Shown here: positions 16,654 through 25,518 of the stretch, piece after piece
Layout: every line of letters begins with the position of its first letter
Position numbering within the stretch: position 1 is the first letter of the stretch
Assembly: GCF_048541835.1 (NCBI RefSeq)
Contig: NZ_JBLEOY010000001.1
Span: 186,001-250,000 of the forward strand
DNA from: QIJE01 sp048541835
GTDB lineage: Bacteria > SZUA-79 > Acidulodesulfobacterales > Acidulodesulfobacteraceae
DNA length: 64,000 nt
Reading direction: 5' to 3'
Translations under genes and position numbers: made by a program
The notes under the pieces: generated by a model
The model's database searches: none
Told to the model about the DNA's origin: nothing
The model's input: the letters and a program-made list of their open reading frames with translations, nothing else

Positions 16654-18060
16654 TTAAAAAATTTCCTTGCTAAATAGCTTTAACTGATTGTCGTACTGAA
16701 CCTCATTGTATATTTCTTGAGGATAAATATTTGAAAAACAGGCTTCGCAGAAATTAGCTTTACCCCCTACTGCTCTTCTTAATCCTTCTAATGAAAGAAA
16801 CTTAGTAGTATTGGCTCCAAGTACAGCATTTATCTCTTCTTCGCTATATTTCGAAGCTATAAGTTCATCTTTAACCGGCGTATCTATTCCATAAAAACAA
16901 GGAGCTATAACCATCGGGGAGCTTAACCGCAGGTGAGTTTCTTTTGCCCCTGCAATCTTAAGCATATCTACGATCTTTTTTGACGTCGTACCCCTAACCA
17001 CGGAGTCGTCAACGACGATAACCCTCTTGCCCTTAATTACATCAAGAACCGGATTAAGCTTTATCTTAACGCCAAAATGCCTTATCGACCTTTTAGGTTC
17101 TATAAATGTCCTACCGATATAGTGGTTTCTCGTAAAACCTATTTCAAAATCTATTCCGGACTCCTTTGAAAAACCTAATGCGGCTGGAACACCGGAATCA
17201 GGCACAGGTATTACTATATCGGCATTTACCGCCGATTCTTTCGCAAGTTCTTTTCCCATTTGAATACGAAGTTTATATATGGATTTTCCATTGAATAGGC
17301 TATCCGGCCTCGAAAAATAGATCAGCTCAAATAGACAACTGGAATTTTTTTCGATCCTAAAAGGATAAAAACTCTTTATTCCATCGTCGCTTACCAATAT
17401 AACCTCGCCAGGTTTAACATCCCTTATATATTCGGCATTTATTAAATCAAGAGCACAGGTTTCAGAAGCAAAAACAATAGAATTATTAAGTTTTCCCATA
17501 ACAAGCGGTCTAAAACCAAAGGGATCCCTTGCCGCAATCATTTCTTTTTCGGAAAGAAAAAGAAATGAATAGGCGCCGCTAAGTTTTCTTAAGGAATCTA
17601 TAACCCTGCCTATGAGAAGATTTTCGGTTGAAGATGCAATTAAGTGTATTACTACCTCGGTATCTGACGTCGAGGAAAATATTGAACCGTTTTCCTCCAG
17701 CTCTTCTTTCAACATACGAGAATTTGTGATATTTCCATTATGAACCACGGAAATAGAACCGTAATAATAATCGGCAACAAGGGGCTGAGCATTTTTAACA
17801 AGCGTTTCCCCTTCCGTAGAATATCTGACATGTCCTATGGCATTCCTGCCTTTCAGTTGAGATATCGTATTTTCTTTAAATACGTCGTTTACTATGCCGA
17901 GGCTTTTATGAAAATAGATATTGTTAGTGTCGGAAGAAGCAATACCGCATGATTCCTGCCCCCTATGCTGAAGAGCATAAAGCCCCAGATATGTGATGTT
18001 AGGAGCCTCCTCATTGTTGTATACACCGAATACACCACATTCGTCTTTAATCTCGCCCAT
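16654..18060 (-). CDS. purF: Amidophosphoribosyltransferase
   Basis: First committed enzyme of purine synthesis, making phosphoribosylamine from PRPP and glutamine. A seven-residue propeptide precedes C8 (MGEIKDE-CGVFG), which becomes the N-terminal nucleophile of the class II amidotransferase domain. The PRPP motif VIVVDDSVVRGTTS lies in the C-terminal half. Cys residues in SSCLFELIYF, APCFYGID and FCEACF match the [4Fe-4S] ligands of the Bacillus-type enzyme, so an oxygen-sensitive cluster is expected. 468 residues, normal length, 39 bases downstream of purL. Confidence 0.96.
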   Translation of the reverse strand: MGEIKDECGVFGVYNNEEAPNITYLGLYALQHRGQESCGIASSDTNNIYFHKSLGIVNDVFKENTISQLKGRNAIGHVRYSTEGETLVKNAQPLVADYYYGSISVVHNGNITNSRMLKEELEENGSIFSSTSDTEVVIHLIASSTENLLIGRVIDSLRKLSGAYSFLFLSEKEMIAARDPFGFRPLVMGKLNNSIVFASETCALDLINAEYIRDVKPGEVILVSDDGIKSFYPFRIEKNSSCLFELIYFSRPDSLFNGKSIYKLRIQMGKELAKESAVNADIVIPVPDSGVPAALGFSKESGIDFEIGFTRNHYIGRTFIEPKRSIRHFGVKIKLNPVLDVIKGKRVIVVDDSVVRGTTSKKIVDMLKIAGAKETHLRLSSPMVIAPCFYGIDTPVKDELIASKYSEEEINAVLGANTTKFLSLEGLRRAVGGKANFCEACFSNIYPQEIYNEVQYDNQLKLFSKEIF

Positions 18061-18099
18061 TTTTAAATTTAGTTAAACTTAGTTTTTTAAATTTTAATT

Positions 18100-20379
18100 T
18101 TATTTGCTAAGAATATTTTTTATAACCGAATAATATTCTTTCTTTATTTTATCACTTTTTAGTTCTATAGCGCTATTAATTTTTATTACACCTTCTTTTA
18201 CTATACCTATCATTTCTATGGGTATATCATAAAATGAAGCTTTTTCAAAAAATTCTTTCGGCTTAACTTTATTATTTAATGTCAATACAAAAGCTTGTTC
18301 TAACTCTGCAAAGAGAAAAGCGTCTAACCTTGTTTCTTTATCTTTATGCTCTACAACAAATCCTAACGTCTTATCCGGGTTGGTAATAGAACTCTCGGTC
18401 AATGCCGTAAATATTCCTCCTTCGCTGATATCGACTGCGCTTTTAATATAACCACCACTTATCATTGACCTCAAACAGTTATGAAGATTGATTTCATAAT
18501 CCAAATCAATATCCATCGGTTTTTGACGAAAATCTTTATGAAAGTATTCCATATACAAACTACCTCCCAGATCTCCCTTTAGCCTTCCTAGTAAAAAAAT
18601 TTCGTCACCATCATCCTTAAAATATGGAGTTACGACTCTATCAATATTTTCTATGAATCCTACCATTCCAATTACGGGCGTAGGATAAATTTTAGAAGCC
18701 CTACCCCCTTCTTTCCTTGCGGTTTCATTGTAAAAACTGACATTGCCGCTTATAACAGGTGTTTTAAGTTTTATCGCCGCCTCTTTTATGCCTTTTACGG
18801 CTTCGCTAAACTGCCACATGGTTTCAGGATCTTCCGGGCTTGCGAAATTAAGGCAATCCGTAACGGCAACCGGGGTCCCGCCGCAAGCAGAAATATTACG
18901 GGCGCACTCGACAACCGCCAAAGCACCGCCGACGTAAGGATCTAAATAAGTATATTTAGAATTACCGTTTATATCAAGCAAAAATCCTTTTGTTAATTTA
19001 TTGCCATTACCTTCATTCTTAATTCTGAGAACTGCAGCGGAAAAACCAGGCGGTACTATAGTATTTGTCCCTATTGTATAATCATATTGAGTAAAAACGG
19101 GTCGTTTTGATGCTATATTAGGGTGCATTATTAACCTTGCCGCAATATCATTAATATTTTTAGGGATTTCATAATCATTTATTTTTATCGGTAAAATTTT
19201 CTTCAAGTAATCTGGCTTTCTTTTTGGTCTCTCATAGACCGGACAGTTAACTACCATATCAACATCAAATATTTTATAAAGTTTAGATCGATAATAAAAT
19301 TTTATATTTTTCTCATCTATAACCTCTCCTACTTTTACGCAACTTAATCCCCACTTATCAAAAACAGAACTCAAAACATCAAGATTTTCCCCTCTACACG
19401 ATAGGAGCATTCTTTCTTGAGATTCAGAAAGCATTATCTCTACGGGGGTCATACCTGGCGTTCTAAGAGGGATAGCATCAAGATCGATCATCATACCATG
19501 TCCGCTTTTATCTGCCATTTCAAAAGACGAACTTGTCAAACCTGCTGCTCCCATGTCCTGGATAGATACTATCAATTTCCTATCCATTGCCTCAATGCAC
19601 GCTTCTAATAATAATTTTTCTGTAAACGGATCGCCTACTTGAACGGTGCTTCTCTTTTTATTCTTCTTTGAATCAAACTCTTCCGAAGCCATGGTGGCAC
19701 CATGTATTCCGTCCATTCCGGTTGCCGAACCAACATAAACTACTATATTTTCTACCTCGCATTTAGAGGACAAAAAAATCCCCTCCTGTTTCGCTATGCC
19801 GATGGTAAAAGCGTTTACGAGTATATTATCATTATAACATTCGTCAAAAACGACTTCCCCGCCTACAGTCGGCACACCCATGCAATTTCCGTAAAACCCT
19901 ACTCCTTTTACGACTTCGGAAAGATAATATGGTGTTTTAGGGTGCAAATGGCTTCCAAATCTTAACGAATTGAGATTGGCAAGCGGTCTTGCGCCCATAG
20001 TAAAAATGTCTCTCATAATTCCACCGACTCCTGTGGCGGAACCCTGAAACGGTTCTATAAAAGACGGATGATTATGACTCTCCATTTTAAAAACAAGTAC
20101 ATCTCCATCGCCAAAATCGACTACTCCGGCATTCTCTCCCGGGCCTATCAAAACCTTATCACCTTTTGAAGGAAGCGTCTGAAGATAAATCTTAGAACTT
20201 TTATAAGAACAATGTTCCGACCACATCGCCGAAAATATGCCAAGCTCAAAATCGTCCGGTTCGTGTTTTAATAATTTGCCTATTTCTTTATATTCATCCT
20301 GCGACAAACCGAATAATTTATAATTTTTATTTTCAGCTTTTTTATGTTTATTATCTTGTTTTTTCATGTATACACACAT
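18100..20379 (-). CDS. purL: Phosphoribosylformylglycinamidine synthase subunit II
   Basis: ATP-dependent large subunit of FGAM synthase, working with PurQ and PurS in the three-subunit form. The 759 residues have FSAMWSEHCSYKSSK near the start, GENAGVVDFGDGD, KMESHNHPSFIEPFQGSATGVGG (part of the ATP site), and the two AIR-synthase-like halves. Two starts are possible, ATG at 20379 or ATG at 20367; the first has GGTGA nearby. It follows purQ after 22 bases. Confidence 0.96.
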   Translation of the reverse strand: MCVYMKKQDNKHKKAENKNYKLFGLSQDEYKEIGKLLKHEPDDFELGIFSAMWSEHCSYKSSKIYLQTLPSKGDKVLIGPGENAGVVDFGDGDVLVFKMESHNHPSFIEPFQGSATGVGGIMRDIFTMGARPLANLNSLRFGSHLHPKTPYYLSEVVKGVGFYGNCMGVPTVGGEVVFDECYNDNILVNAFTIGIAKQEGIFLSSKCEVENIVVYVGSATGMDGIHGATMASEEFDSKKNKKRSTVQVGDPFTEKLLLEACIEAMDRKLIVSIQDMGAAGLTSSSFEMADKSGHGMMIDLDAIPLRTPGMTPVEIMLSESQERMLLSCRGENLDVLSSVFDKWGLSCVKVGEVIDEKNIKFYYRSKLYKIFDVDMVVNCPVYERPKRKPDYLKKILPIKINDYEIPKNINDIAARLIMHPNIASKRPVFTQYDYTIGTNTIVPPGFSAAVLRIKNEGNGNKLTKGFLLDINGNSKYTYLDPYVGGALAVVECARNISACGGTPVAVTDCLNFASPEDPETMWQFSEAVKGIKEAAIKLKTPVISGNVSFYNETARKEGGRASKIYPTPVIGMVGFIENIDRVVTPYFKDDGDEIFLLGRLKGDLGGSLYMEYFHKDFRQKPMDIDLDYEINLHNCLRSMISGGYIKSAVDISEGGIFTALTESSITNPDKTLGFVVEHKDKETRLDAFLFAELEQAFVLTLNNKVKPKEFFEKASFYDIPIEMIGIVKEGVIKINSAIELKSDKIKKEYYSVIKNILSK

Positions 20380-20401
20380 TTCACCGTTTACCTTATTTTA
20401 A

Positions 20402-21118
20402 CTACTTTCCCTTTATATATTTTATTATGGACTTAAAAATATAACCGCCGTCTTCACTACCCATTAGTTTTTCCGAAGATCTTTCCGGATGAGGCATAAG
20501 CCCCATTATATTAAAGTTTTCACCGATAATACCGGCTATATTCAGAAGTGAACCGTTAGGATTAGAATCCTCAGTAGGTTCCCCTGCCGAATTACAGTAT
20601 TTAAATATGATATTATCGTTTTTATTAAAATCTTGAATTATATCATGTGCGGCAAAATAATTTCCATCATGATGAGCTATCGGCATTCTAAGAATCGAAC
20701 CTTTCTTTATGTCGCACGTAAAAGGCGTATCGTCTTTCAGTACATTCAGGTAAACATCCTTGCATTCGAATCTCAAAGAATCGTTGGTTAACATAGCACC
20801 GGCTAAAAGCCCAGCTTCCAAAAGTATTTGAAAACCGTTACAGATACCAAGTATTATTCCTCCATTAGCGGCATAATCCTTTAAAGACTCCACAATCAGA
20901 CCTCTTGCCGCGAGGGCACCTGGCCGCAAATAATCTCCATATGAAAAACCCCCGGGGATTACGATAAAATCATAAGAACCCATATCATTAATTTTGTCTT
21001 TATGCCATATATATGAGGTATTAAGCCCAAATATATCGTTTAAGACATGATAAACATCAAAGTCACAATTGGAGCCCGGAAAAACGGTAATACCGGCTTT
21101 TATACGATTATTATTCAT
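20402..21118 (-). CDS. purQ: Phosphoribosylformylglycinamidine synthase, glutaminase subunit
   Basis: Class I glutamine amidotransferase that supplies ammonia to PurL. 238 residues with FPGSNCDFD, GGFSYGDYLRPGALAA, nucleophile Cys in ILGICNGFQILLEAGLL, and the His/Glu pair in LMPHPERSSE. The ATG overlaps the purS stop by 4 bases, consistent with translational coupling of the complex subunits. Confidence 0.96.
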   Translation of the reverse strand: MNNNRIKAGITVFPGSNCDFDVYHVLNDIFGLNTSYIWHKDKINDMGSYDFIVIPGGFSYGDYLRPGALAARGLIVESLKDYAANGGIILGICNGFQILLEAGLLAGAMLTNDSLRFECKDVYLNVLKDDTPFTCDIKKGSILRMPIAHHDGNYFAAHDIIQDFNKNDNIIFKYCNSAGEPTEDSNPNGSLLNIAGIIGENFNIMGLMPHPERSSEKLMGSEDGGYIFKSIIKYIKGK

Positions 21119-21393
21119 TTTTTATTTTTTATTTCTATATTAAATTCTTCTATCAACGGATTAGAAAGAACTTTTCCTGAAATTTCTTCTATTTCCTCTT
21201 CCATTGTGTATGTTTTGCTTTCGGTGGATTTGTTCAATGTGTCCAAATCTATCGTAAGCTCTATGTATTTTCCGATCCTCACGTCTTTAACATTATTATA
21301 ACCTGAAGATTTAAGGACCGACAAGACAGCTTTGCCTTGAGAATCAAGTACTTCTTCTTTCAACATTACTTTAACAAAGGCTTTTTTTATCAT
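21115..21393 (-). CDS. purS: Phosphoribosylformylglycinamidine synthase subunit PurS
   Basis: Small subunit that bridges PurL and PurQ. Start chosen at the ATG at 21391-21393 because GGGGAG lies 4 bases upstream and the protein then begins MIKKAFVKVMLKEEVLD, the usual PurS start; a longer reading to 21426 would overlap purB. This gives 92 residues, slightly longer than the typical 80-85, with KxVRIGKYIEL and the C-terminal LSNPLIEEF segment. It overlaps purQ by 4 bases and follows purB after 10. Confidence 0.93.
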   Translation of the reverse strand: MIKKAFVKVMLKEEVLDSQGKAVLSVLKSSGYNNVKDVRIGKYIELTIDLDTLNKSTESKTYTMEEEIEEISGKVLSNPLIEEFNIEIKNKK

Positions 21394-21403
21394 TTTCTCC
21401 CCT

Positions 21404-22696
21404 TCATACGACATCGCTTCTGTCAAATATATAATTTATATATTTATAGTAGTAATTTATATCAAAAGTATTTTCTATCTCATCTAATGTTAAACTCTTT
21501 AATACTATTGCGTCTTTCTTTAAAAGGCTTTCAAAGTTAACTCCCGTTTGAATACTTTCGTGAGCCAATTTCTGTACTATTTTATAAGCATCTTCTCTTA
21601 ATATCCCTTTATTTACGAGCGCCAATAAAACTTTTTGAGAAAAAATTACCCCGTTTGTCAAGCCAATGTTACTGATCATCTTATTTTTATTGACAACTAT
21701 ATTTTCTATCAAGTAAGTCAACCGATCAAGAATATAATATGCCAAAATAGTAGAGTCAGGGCCAATAATTCTTTCCACCGAAGAGTGCGAAATATCCCTT
21801 TCGTGCCAAAGCGGAATATTTTCGATAGACGCAATAAGATTAGACCTTAAAATTCTTGAAAGACCGCAAATATTTTCCGAAACAATCGGATTTTTTTTAT
21901 GCGGCATAGCGGATGATCCTTTTTGTCCGGGAGCAAACGGCTCTTCTAACTCCGAAACCTCGGTTCTCATAAGATGCCTTATCTCAAGGGCTATTTTTTC
22001 ACAAGATGCTCCAAGCGACGCAAGGGAATAAAAGGCATCTGCGTAAACGTCTCTCTGTATTATCTGATTAGACAAAATAGCTCTCAAATCAAGTCTATCT
22101 AATGCTATTTTTTCGATCTCAGGAGGTATATTAGCATATGTCCCTACCGCTCCCGACAGTTTGCCGAGCGAAGCCGATGCCACGGCCTTTTTAATCCTCT
22201 CCTCTGCCCTTTTAATTTCTTCATAAAATATAAGAAATTTAAAACCTAAAGTAATGGGTTCTGCATGCATCCCATGTGTTCTTCCCATCATAGGGGTAAA
22301 TTTATACCTTAATGCTTGTTTTCTTAGAGACTCCTTGAGAATCTCGGTTTTTTTAAGAATAAGATTAAGCGCCTGTCGTAGTATAAGCGAAAATGATGTA
22401 TCGACAATATCAGAGGACGTAAGGCCAAGATGTATATATCTTGAATTTTCTCCGACATATTCGGCAACGTTTGTTAAAAATGCTATAACATCATGTCTCG
22501 TAAGTTGCTCTATCTTTTCAATCTCGTTAACGTTAAATTTAGCATTTCGAATAATTTCTTCAAAAGATGTGTCTGGAATTTTACCGACCTCATGATAAGC
22601 AGTACATACGGCAAGCTCAACCTCTAACCATATCCTGTATTTATTTTCCTGCGACCATATTTTTGAAATTTCGGGAAGAGAATATCTTTCTATCAA
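21404..22696 (-). CDS. purB: Adenylosuccinate lyase
   Basis: Acts twice in purine synthesis, splitting SAICAR and adenylosuccinate with release of fumarate. 430 residues; the fumarase/aspartase signature SSAMPHKKNPIVSEN is clear, with GRTHGMHAEPITLG and GLTSSDIVDTS upstream. The start is a TTG at 22694-22696 with a strong GGAGG 7 bases before it. First of the purB-purS-purQ-purL-purF run, 32 bases after exbD. Confidence 0.96.
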   Translation of the reverse strand: MIERYSLPEISKIWSQENKYRIWLEVELAVCTAYHEVGKIPDTSFEEIIRNAKFNVNEIEKIEQLTRHDVIAFLTNVAEYVGENSRYIHLGLTSSDIVDTSFSLILRQALNLILKKTEILKESLRKQALRYKFTPMMGRTHGMHAEPITLGFKFLIFYEEIKRAEERIKKAVASASLGKLSGAVGTYANIPPEIEKIALDRLDLRAILSNQIIQRDVYADAFYSLASLGASCEKIALEIRHLMRTEVSELEEPFAPGQKGSSAMPHKKNPIVSENICGLSRILRSNLIASIENIPLWHERDISHSSVERIIGPDSTILAYYILDRLTYLIENIVVNKNKMISNIGLTNGVIFSQKVLLALVNKGILREDAYKIVQKLAHESIQTGVNFESLLKKDAIVLKSLTLDEIENTFDINYYYKYINYIFDRSDVV

Positions 22697-22728
22697 ATTT
22701 TAACCTCCATGTAGGTACTGTCAGATAT

Positions 22729-23127
22729 TTATTTTTTAGTTGCAATAGCTATTTTATAAAGACCATGTTCAACACTCAAGCTCATGACATCGACGATACT
22801 TGCGACTGTAGATTTCTTATCGGCTTTAATTATTATTGTAGAATTACTGTTTACCGCCTTGATATTTTTCAAAAGTAATGATAACTGCTTTTTCGAAAGT
22901 TGTTTATTCTTATAAAATATTTTTCCGGACTTAGCTATATAAATTGTCACCGGCTTTTTAGACGAAGCAAACGACTTTACGCCGGACTTAGGCAGATGCA
23001 CCTTTATACCATGGTTTGAAGCAAACGTAGTCGTTATCATAAAAAATATTAATAAGGTTAAAAAAACATCTACCATATTAATAACGTTTATGATTGGCTC
23101 GGATTTTCTTTTCGCAACAAACTTCAT
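22729..23127 (-). CDS. exbD: ExbD/TolR-family biopolymer transport protein
   Basis: 132 residues with one N-terminal membrane helix holding the functional Asp (INVINMVDVFLTLLIFFMI) and a periplasmic domain. ExbD/TolR forms with ExbB/TolQ a proton-driven motor that energises outer-membrane processes via TonB or TolA. The partner gene exbB is immediately upstream (60 bases). No tonB or tolA follows; the next gene is purB, so which system the pair drives cannot be said. Confidence 0.9.
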   Translation of the reverse strand: MKFVAKRKSEPIINVINMVDVFLTLLIFFMITTTFASNHGIKVHLPKSGVKSFASSKKPVTIYIAKSGKIFYKNKQLSKKQLSLLLKNIKAVNSNSTIIIKADKKSTVASIVDVMSLSVEHGLYKIAIATKK

Positions 23128-23187
23128 ACTAATCTTGCCTTAGCAAAGCTATTTAAGATTTAATCTAAAAAAAATAATAATTCAAAT

Positions 23188-23790
23188 TTATTTTATAAAT
23201 GATATAACTTTTGATGCAATATCCTCCATTGTAATGCCAAAATTAAAAGCCTTTGAAGCAAAATATTTAAAAAATAAAAATGATATTATAGCGATTATAA
23301 GCCCTATTGCAGTAGAGTACAACGCTTCGGAAATACCAAGAGCCAAAAGATGGGGATTAGCAATTCCGTTTCGATATGAAACGGCACTCAATGCTTTAAT
23401 CATACCTACGACTGTTCCTAAAAGACCTAAGAGCGGAGCTATTGTAGCTATGGCACTCAATCCTTCCAAATTTTTTTCAAGGTCTAAATATGCCCTTTTA
23501 CCTGATTCCTGAACCTCAAGTTTAATCGTATCAATAGAATTTTTATAATTATCTATAATGGTAAGGTAAATTTTGGCTATTGGAGTCTTCGCCATTACAC
23601 ACATGTCTTTAGCCCTATCAATATCACCGTCCTTTAAATATTTTTCTATGTTAAGCAGAAACTTTTCCGGAAATATCTTTGACTTTCTAAGACTGTAAAA
23701 CCTTTCTATTACAATAGCAAACATAATAACAGAACATAATATTAAAGGATATAGAAAAAACTCCGTAAGGAGATTTGCCTGATTAAACAT
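23188..23790 (-). CDS. exbB: ExbB/TolQ-family motor protein
   Basis: 200 residues with three membrane helices: near 8-28, then the conserved LSAIATIAPLLGLLGTVVGMI segment and a third helix near 160-180. It makes the pentameric proton channel around ExbD. The ATG overlaps the siroheme decarboxylase gene by 8 bases, and exbD follows. Family assignment is sure; TolQ versus ExbB is not distinguished. Confidence 0.9.
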   Translation of the reverse strand: MFNQANLLTEFFLYPLILCSVIMFAIVIERFYSLRKSKIFPEKFLLNIEKYLKDGDIDRAKDMCVMAKTPIAKIYLTIIDNYKNSIDTIKLEVQESGKRAYLDLEKNLEGLSAIATIAPLLGLLGTVVGMIKALSAVSYRNGIANPHLLALGISEALYSTAIGLIIAIISFLFFKYFASKAFNFGITMEDIASKVISFIK

Positions 23791-24814
23791 AATATTTTAC
23801 TCTAACCTTTTTGAATTCCTTAGTGCTTTCAAGGGTATCAAAATCTTTTATGCCGGTAAGCAATGATATTTTATTCATTACTATACATGCTTCCTCTTTA
23901 GATTTTGAATGTACCATGGTAAATATATTGTATTCCCATTTTCTCGGATACACCGGCCTTAAATAGCAATGGGAAACCTCTTTTAATGAAGACATTATTT
24001 TCCCGTTTTTTTCTACTTCTTCCTGTGGCGACTTCCATATACCCATTGCATTATAGCTAAACCCAGCTTTTTGATGATATAAGACGCAAGCAAATCTGCG
24101 CATTTTTTTATCTGATATAAAATCTTTTATAGTATCTAATAGTTTTTCCTGAGTAATTCCTAAATTAGTCGACAAATCCTCAAATGGCTCCGGCTTAATT
24201 TCAATGTCCTTTTGAAGCTCTCTTATACACGCCTTTTCGAAATCGGTAATTTTAATATCGGAATCATTTTTAAAATCATCATGAGAAAAGAACTTAAAAG
24301 ATGATGTTTCCCCGCCCGTCATATCAAAATTGACGCCTATTTTAAATAACCTTAATGTAGGAAGAATTAAATAATCCAAGGCGTTAGATTGTATACTCAG
24401 GGTTTCAATCTCGTCTTCAAGTTTTTGTTCAGAAGGCAGGGTTATAGTAAACCATATATTATATTCGTTATTTCTTAGATAATTATGACTGACACCATTA
24501 TGGGAATTAATAATGTTTGCGACAAAATCCGTCATATCATCGCTTACCTTAAACGCTGCAAGCGTACTTTTATATCCGATATTATGAGAATCGAATATAG
24601 CACTAATCTGCCTTATAATTTTATTTTCTTTTAATTCTAATATTCTATTTATGACCTCTTGCTCTGAAATACCTATATAATTAGCAATTTCTAGAAACGG
24701 ACGAATAGAAATAGGAAAATTAGTCTGAAGCGCATTTAATATCTTTCTATCCGTAAATTCTAGTTCCATTTTTTTACAGTTGAATGAGCAATTAAGGTTT
24801 AACGGCATCTTCAA
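23783..24814 (-). CDS. Fused siroheme decarboxylase (AhbA-AhbB / NirDL type)
   Basis: 343 residues made of two related halves, each an AsnC/Lrp-like fold. The N-half has a winged-helix start (LTDRKILNALQTNFP-like) and NYLRNNEYNIWFTI near 110; the C-half has SHCYLRPVYPRKWEYNIF near 290. These are the AhbA and AhbB signatures of siroheme decarboxylase, which turns siroheme into didecarboxysiroheme for haem b (alternative pathway) or haem d1. AhbA and AhbB are usually separate genes, so the fusion is notable. The longest reading starts with TTG at 24814; ATG at 24808 or 24769 is possible. The hemB gene in the same window fits a tetrapyrrole role. Overlaps exbB by 8 bases. Confidence 0.85.
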   Translation of the reverse strand: MKMPLNLNCSFNCKKMELEFTDRKILNALQTNFPISIRPFLEIANYIGISEQEVINRILELKENKIIRQISAIFDSHNIGYKSTLAAFKVSDDMTDFVANIINSHNGVSHNYLRNNEYNIWFTITLPSEQKLEDEIETLSIQSNALDYLILPTLRLFKIGVNFDMTGGETSSFKFFSHDDFKNDSDIKITDFEKACIRELQKDIEIKPEPFEDLSTNLGITQEKLLDTIKDFISDKKMRRFACVLYHQKAGFSYNAMGIWKSPQEEVEKNGKIMSSLKEVSHCYLRPVYPRKWEYNIFTMVHSKSKEEACIVMNKISLLTGIKDFDTLESTKEFKKVRVKYYV

Positions 24815-24859
24815 ATTATATCAATTTATTAAAATAACCGTCAAGGATTTTAAACAAAC

Positions 24860-24906
24860 ATAAAAAAACCTCCGACATTAATACAAAATATAAGCCGAAG
24901 GTTTTA
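24860..24906 (-). terminator. Rho-independent terminator after the cytochrome c gene
   Basis: On the minus strand AAAACCT and AGGTTTT arms (with partly paired inner CGG/CCG bases) form an imperfect hairpin followed by a run of seven T. It lies about 35 bases after the cytochrome c stop and before the siroheme decarboxylase gene, so these two genes are separate transcription units. Confidence 0.7.
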
Positions 24907-24941
24907 ATATAATATTTAAAATTACCTTAAAATGCCTATCA

Positions 24942-25286
24942 TTATTTTAAAGATTCAAGATAACCTGCCAAGGCATTAAGCTTTGACGCTTGAATATTTC
25001 TGTGTCCGGGCATAATCACCATATAGGACTTACCATTAATAGTGACGGAAGTTCCCGACGCAAAATGGGCGGATGGATCAGTTATCTGAGTCTTAAGCCA
25101 TGAAAGACTCCTTTTGCTCCCGACATGCGAAAGGTCAGGGCCGATTGAACCGCCTGCGCCGTTAATAGTATGGCAAGCAATGCAACCTTCGGAACTAAAA
25201 ATAGATGCCCCTGATGCGGCAAAAACCGTGGAAGCGCTAAACGTTAAAGCCGCGGCAATTAATAGAAATGTAATAATCTTTTGCAT
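24942..25286 (-). CDS. Periplasmic monohaem cytochrome c
   Basis: Start placed at the ATG at 25284-25286, which has AAAGGAGGTG upstream and gives a proper signal peptide (MQKIITFLLIAAALTFSAS..VFA). The mature protein is a small class I cytochrome c: haem-binding C35-I-A-C38-H39, then GPDLSHVG and the probable axial Met M92 in VIMPGH. 114 residues in total. The domain resembles the cytochrome c module of terminal oxidases and c551-type electron carriers. A monocistronic gene bounded by a terminator. The redox partner is unknown. Confidence 0.9.
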   Translation of the reverse strand: MQKIITFLLIAAALTFSASTVFAASGASIFSSEGCIACHTINGAGGSIGPDLSHVGSKRSLSWLKTQITDPSAHFASGTSVTINGKSYMVIMPGHRNIQASKLNALAGYLESLK

Positions 25287-25518
25287 AATAGAATTTTTCA
25301 CCTCCTTTAAAAAAATTGAATTAATACTCAAAACAATACCTTTGATACTTATTATGTTTATATAATAAAATAAATTTAATGTCAATGACTTTTTAAACCG
25401 TTTATAAAGGATGAACCGCTGTTGTTTTTTTTATTGACCTTTATCCCTAATAAGAATTAAAATAACCGAACACAAAAAAATAAACAAGTAATAAATACTA
25501 TTATCTCTCGGAGGATCT

